A stretch of 64,000 nucleotides of DNA from Mucilaginibacter ginsenosidivorax (lineage in GTDB: Bacteria > Bacteroidota > Bacteroidia > Sphingobacteriales > Sphingobacteriaceae). The position numbers and the translations under genes are program-made. Shown here in pieces: positions 62,085 through 64,000 of this stretch. The stretch covers positions 5,518,001 through 5,582,000 of the forward strand of contig NZ_CP042437.1 in assembly GCF_007971525.1 (NCBI RefSeq), read 5' to 3'. Positions within the stretch are counted from its first letter, which is position 1; every line of letters begins with the position of its first letter. The notes below the pieces were generated by a model that saw only the letters and a program-made list of their open reading frames with translations, did not search any database and was not told the origin of the DNA.

Positions 62085-62903
62085 ATGATCTCACCAAAAA
62101 CACCCGTATTAAACAGTTTTATCGATGTTGATGAAAGGCAAATAAGTAATTTCAGGCTGCATGGGCACGTGCTTCTTCCCAATATCCTTCAGGCAAACGA
62201 AGTTGCCTACTATCGCAACATCATCCGCCAGGCAGCTTACCGGCACAATACCGAAACCCGCGCCATGCAGCATAGGGATACCTACGGTAAAGCCTTTTTG
62301 CAGGTAATGAACTTGTGGAACACGGATGAAGATGTAAAACAGTTTACCCTGGCCAAACGTTTTGCCAAAATAGCTGCCGATCTGCTTGGCGTAAATCATG
62401 TGCGCGTTTACCATGACCAGGCCCTGTTTAAAGAACCGGGCGGCGGCTTTACCCCCTGGCACCAGGATCAATATTATTGGCCGCTTGATACCACCAATAC
62501 GGTTACCATGTGGATGCCGCTGATTGATATTGATGTTGAACTGGGGATGCTCACCTTTGCTTCGGGGTCGCACCTGGATGGCTTTGCCGAAAATATCCCT
62601 ATATCCGACGAATCGGAAACGGCTTTGCAGAAATATGTGGCGCAAAAAAAATACCCGATCAGCCGTGCCGAACGAATGCGGGCCGGCGATGCCACCTGGC
62701 ACTATGGATGGACATTGCACAACGCCCCGGGCAATTCCACCGCCAGTACCACCCGTGAAGTGATGACCATTATTTATTATGCCGATGGAGCCCATATTAC
62801 GGCACCGCAAAACAAGCACCAGGAAACCGACCGTAACCGCTGGCTTGGTGGTCTTAATCCCGGCCAGCCGGCAAATTCGCACCTTAACCCATTGGTTTAT
62901 TAA
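62085..62903 (+). CDS. Phytanoyl-CoA dioxygenase (PhyH)-family protein
   Basis: A 272-residue Fe(II)/2-oxoglutarate-dependent dioxygenase. The facial triad is His126 and Asp128 in TPWHQDQYYW and His212 in LHNAPGNST, with Arg224 in TTREVMT for 2-oxoglutarate. FKEPGGGFTPWHQD and WMPLIDIDVELGML fit the family's core beta-barrel. The substrate is unknown; bacterial members hydroxylate diverse metabolites. It lies 30 bases before a secreted glycosidase, probably co-transcribed. Confidence 0.9.
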   Translation: MISPKTPVLNSFIDVDERQISNFRLHGHVLLPNILQANEVAYYRNIIRQAAYRHNTETRAMQHRDTYGKAFLQVMNLWNTDEDVKQFTLAKRFAKIAADLLGVNHVRVYHDQALFKEPGGGFTPWHQDQYYWPLDTTNTVTMWMPLIDIDVELGMLTFASGSHLDGFAENIPISDESETALQKYVAQKKYPISRAERMRAGDATWHYGWTLHNAPGNSTASTTREVMTIIYYADGAHITAPQNKHQETDRNRWLGGLNPGQPANSHLNPLVY

Positions 62904-62933
62904 TTATTGCCTGTAAGGCATAAAGATCATATT

Positions 62934-64000
62934 ATGAAAAAAATATTTTTATTACTTATAATGATAACCGGCATCGGCGCCGCTTTTGCACAAAACACAG
63001 GCAAACGCTGGACGGAAGAGCGCGTCTGGAAATGGTACAACCAGCAGCCCTGGTACTGCGGGTTTAACTATATCCCGGCATACGCCATTAACTACACCGC
63101 TATGTGGGATAAAACCAGTTTTAACGCCGCTGCTATTGATAAAGAACTTGCCCTTGCCGGGCAGTCGGGCATGAATTCGCTGCGGGCTGTATTGCAATAT
63201 GCAGTTTATGCAGATGACCCTGAATACTTTTTAAATACGCTGGATAAGTTTATGGCGATATGTGAGAAGCATCATATAAAATTTATCCCCGCGTTGTTTG
63301 ATGATTGCTCCTTTGGTATTGATAATGATCCTAAAATTGGCAGGCAGCCCGAGCCTTTGCCCGGCTGGTATGCCTGGGCATGGTCGCCAAGCCCGGGGCA
63401 TAGCTTGGTGGTTGATTCGGCTACTCACCCTAAGCTTGAAAAATATGTTAAGGCGGTTATTGGCCGCTTTAAAAATGACCCGCGCATCCTGATGTGGGAT
63501 TTATACAATGAGCCTACCAACGGCGGTTTGGGTTCGGCAACTTTTCCGCTGCTAAAAAAGGTGATTATTTGGGCAAGGGCTATTGACCCTGTGCAACCGC
63601 TTACCATTGGTATTTTTGATCAGAACCCGAGGCTGAACAGCATTATCACCGACAATGCAGACCTGATTACTTTTCACGATTACGGTAATAAAGACAACGT
63701 TATTAAAACCATCGAAAAGCTAAAGCAATACAACCGTCCCATGATTAATACCGAATGGATGAACCGGCCCTGGAAGTCGACAGTGAGCGAGATTATCCCC
63801 GTGTTTTACCAGTATAAAGTTGGCTGCAACCTTTGGGGGCTGGTTAACGGCAAAACCCAAACTAACCTGCCCTGGGGCCATCGCCCCGGCGATCCGGAGC
63901 AAAAGCTATGGCAGCATGATTTGTACCATGGCGATTTTAAGGCTTATAAAACTGCCGAGATCGACTCGCTCAAAATGTTTATCGACAAATCAAAAACTAT
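62934..64000 (+). CDS. Secreted GH5-like glycoside hydrolase (cut by window edge)
   Basis: A secreted TIM-barrel glycosidase; 355 residues are visible and it continues past 64000. The signal peptide ends at AAFAQ (about residue 20). Barrel strands include SLRAVLQYAV, KFIPALFDD and MWDLYNEPTNG with Glu193 as acid/base, and PMINTEWMNRP with Glu274 as nucleophile, the GH5/clan GH-A pattern. The specificity (cellulase, mannanase or other) is not determinable. It is 30 bases after the PhyH-type gene. Confidence 0.85.
   Translation, partial: MKKIFLLLIMITGIGAAFAQNTGKRWTEERVWKWYNQQPWYCGFNYIPAYAINYTAMWDKTSFNAAAIDKELALAGQSGMNSLRAVLQYAVYADDPEYFLNTLDKFMAICEKHHIKFIPALFDDCSFGIDNDPKIGRQPEPLPGWYAWAWSPSPGHSLVVDSATHPKLEKYVKAVIGRFKNDPRILMWDLYNEPTNGGLGSATFPLLKKVIIWARAIDPVQPLTIGIFDQNPRLNSIITDNADLITFHDYGNKDNVIKTIEKLKQYNRPMINTEWMNRPWKSTVSEIIPVFYQYKVGCNLWGLVNGKTQTNLPWGHRPGDPEQKLWQHDLYHGDFKAYKTAEIDSLKMFIDKSKT

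Overview
The window comes from a chromosome of a Bacteroidetes bacterium, most likely Sphingobacteriaceae and close to Mucilaginibacter or Pedobacter (inference). The grounds are two SusC/SusD pairs, a TonB receptor paired with a DUF4249 lipoprotein, an ECF sigma/FecR pair, a Bacteroidetes-type ParC and DksA-like protein, moderate GC, few Shine-Dalgarno sites, and many palindromic intergenic repeats. No tRNA, rRNA, CRISPR array, transposase or prophage module was recognised.

1-20 kb: the 5' part of katG (reverse), an APS kinase plus sulfotransferase pair, a cupin protein, parC, a small coupled gene pair, a DksA-like protein, small membrane proteins, a four-gene operon divergent from a MarR regulator with a likely operator between them, a thioredoxin-like protein, a cNMP/CBS/DUF294 signalling protein overlapping a membrane-anchored DnaQ-type exonuclease, an Hsp70-like protein and a beta-helix lipoprotein.

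20-35 kb: a rifamycin phosphotransferase-like protein, a WecG/TagA-type glycosyltransferase, two stand-alone response regulators, an alpha/beta hydrolase, a signal-less peptidoglycan-hydrolase-like protein, an AraC / GIN-domain / flavin monooxygenase cassette bordered by structured repeats, a SWIM zinc-finger protein with a very large partner, and elongation factor P.

35-64 kb is dominated by outer-membrane uptake: a TonB receptor/DUF4249 operon, a LytS/LytR-type two-component pair divergent from a SusC/SusD pair, a cytochrome c/FG-GAP lipoprotein, and a complete ECF sigma - FecR - SusC(STN) - SusD - phosphoesterase locus. The last protein fuses a GDPD/PLC-like phosphodiesterase to a complete alkaline phosphatase, so this locus looks built to harvest phosphodiesters rather than glycans. 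The window ends with a conserved protein of unknown function, a PhyH-type dioxygenase and a truncated GH5-like glycosidase.

The most unusual non-coding signals are two copies of a roughly 180-190 bp palindrome whose arms carry their own side hairpins with compensating changes, a nested palindrome near 59.8-60.0 kb, helically phased T-tracts upstream of the TonB receptor, an orphan terminator suggesting an unannotated transcript, and a two-hairpin leader before the first susC.
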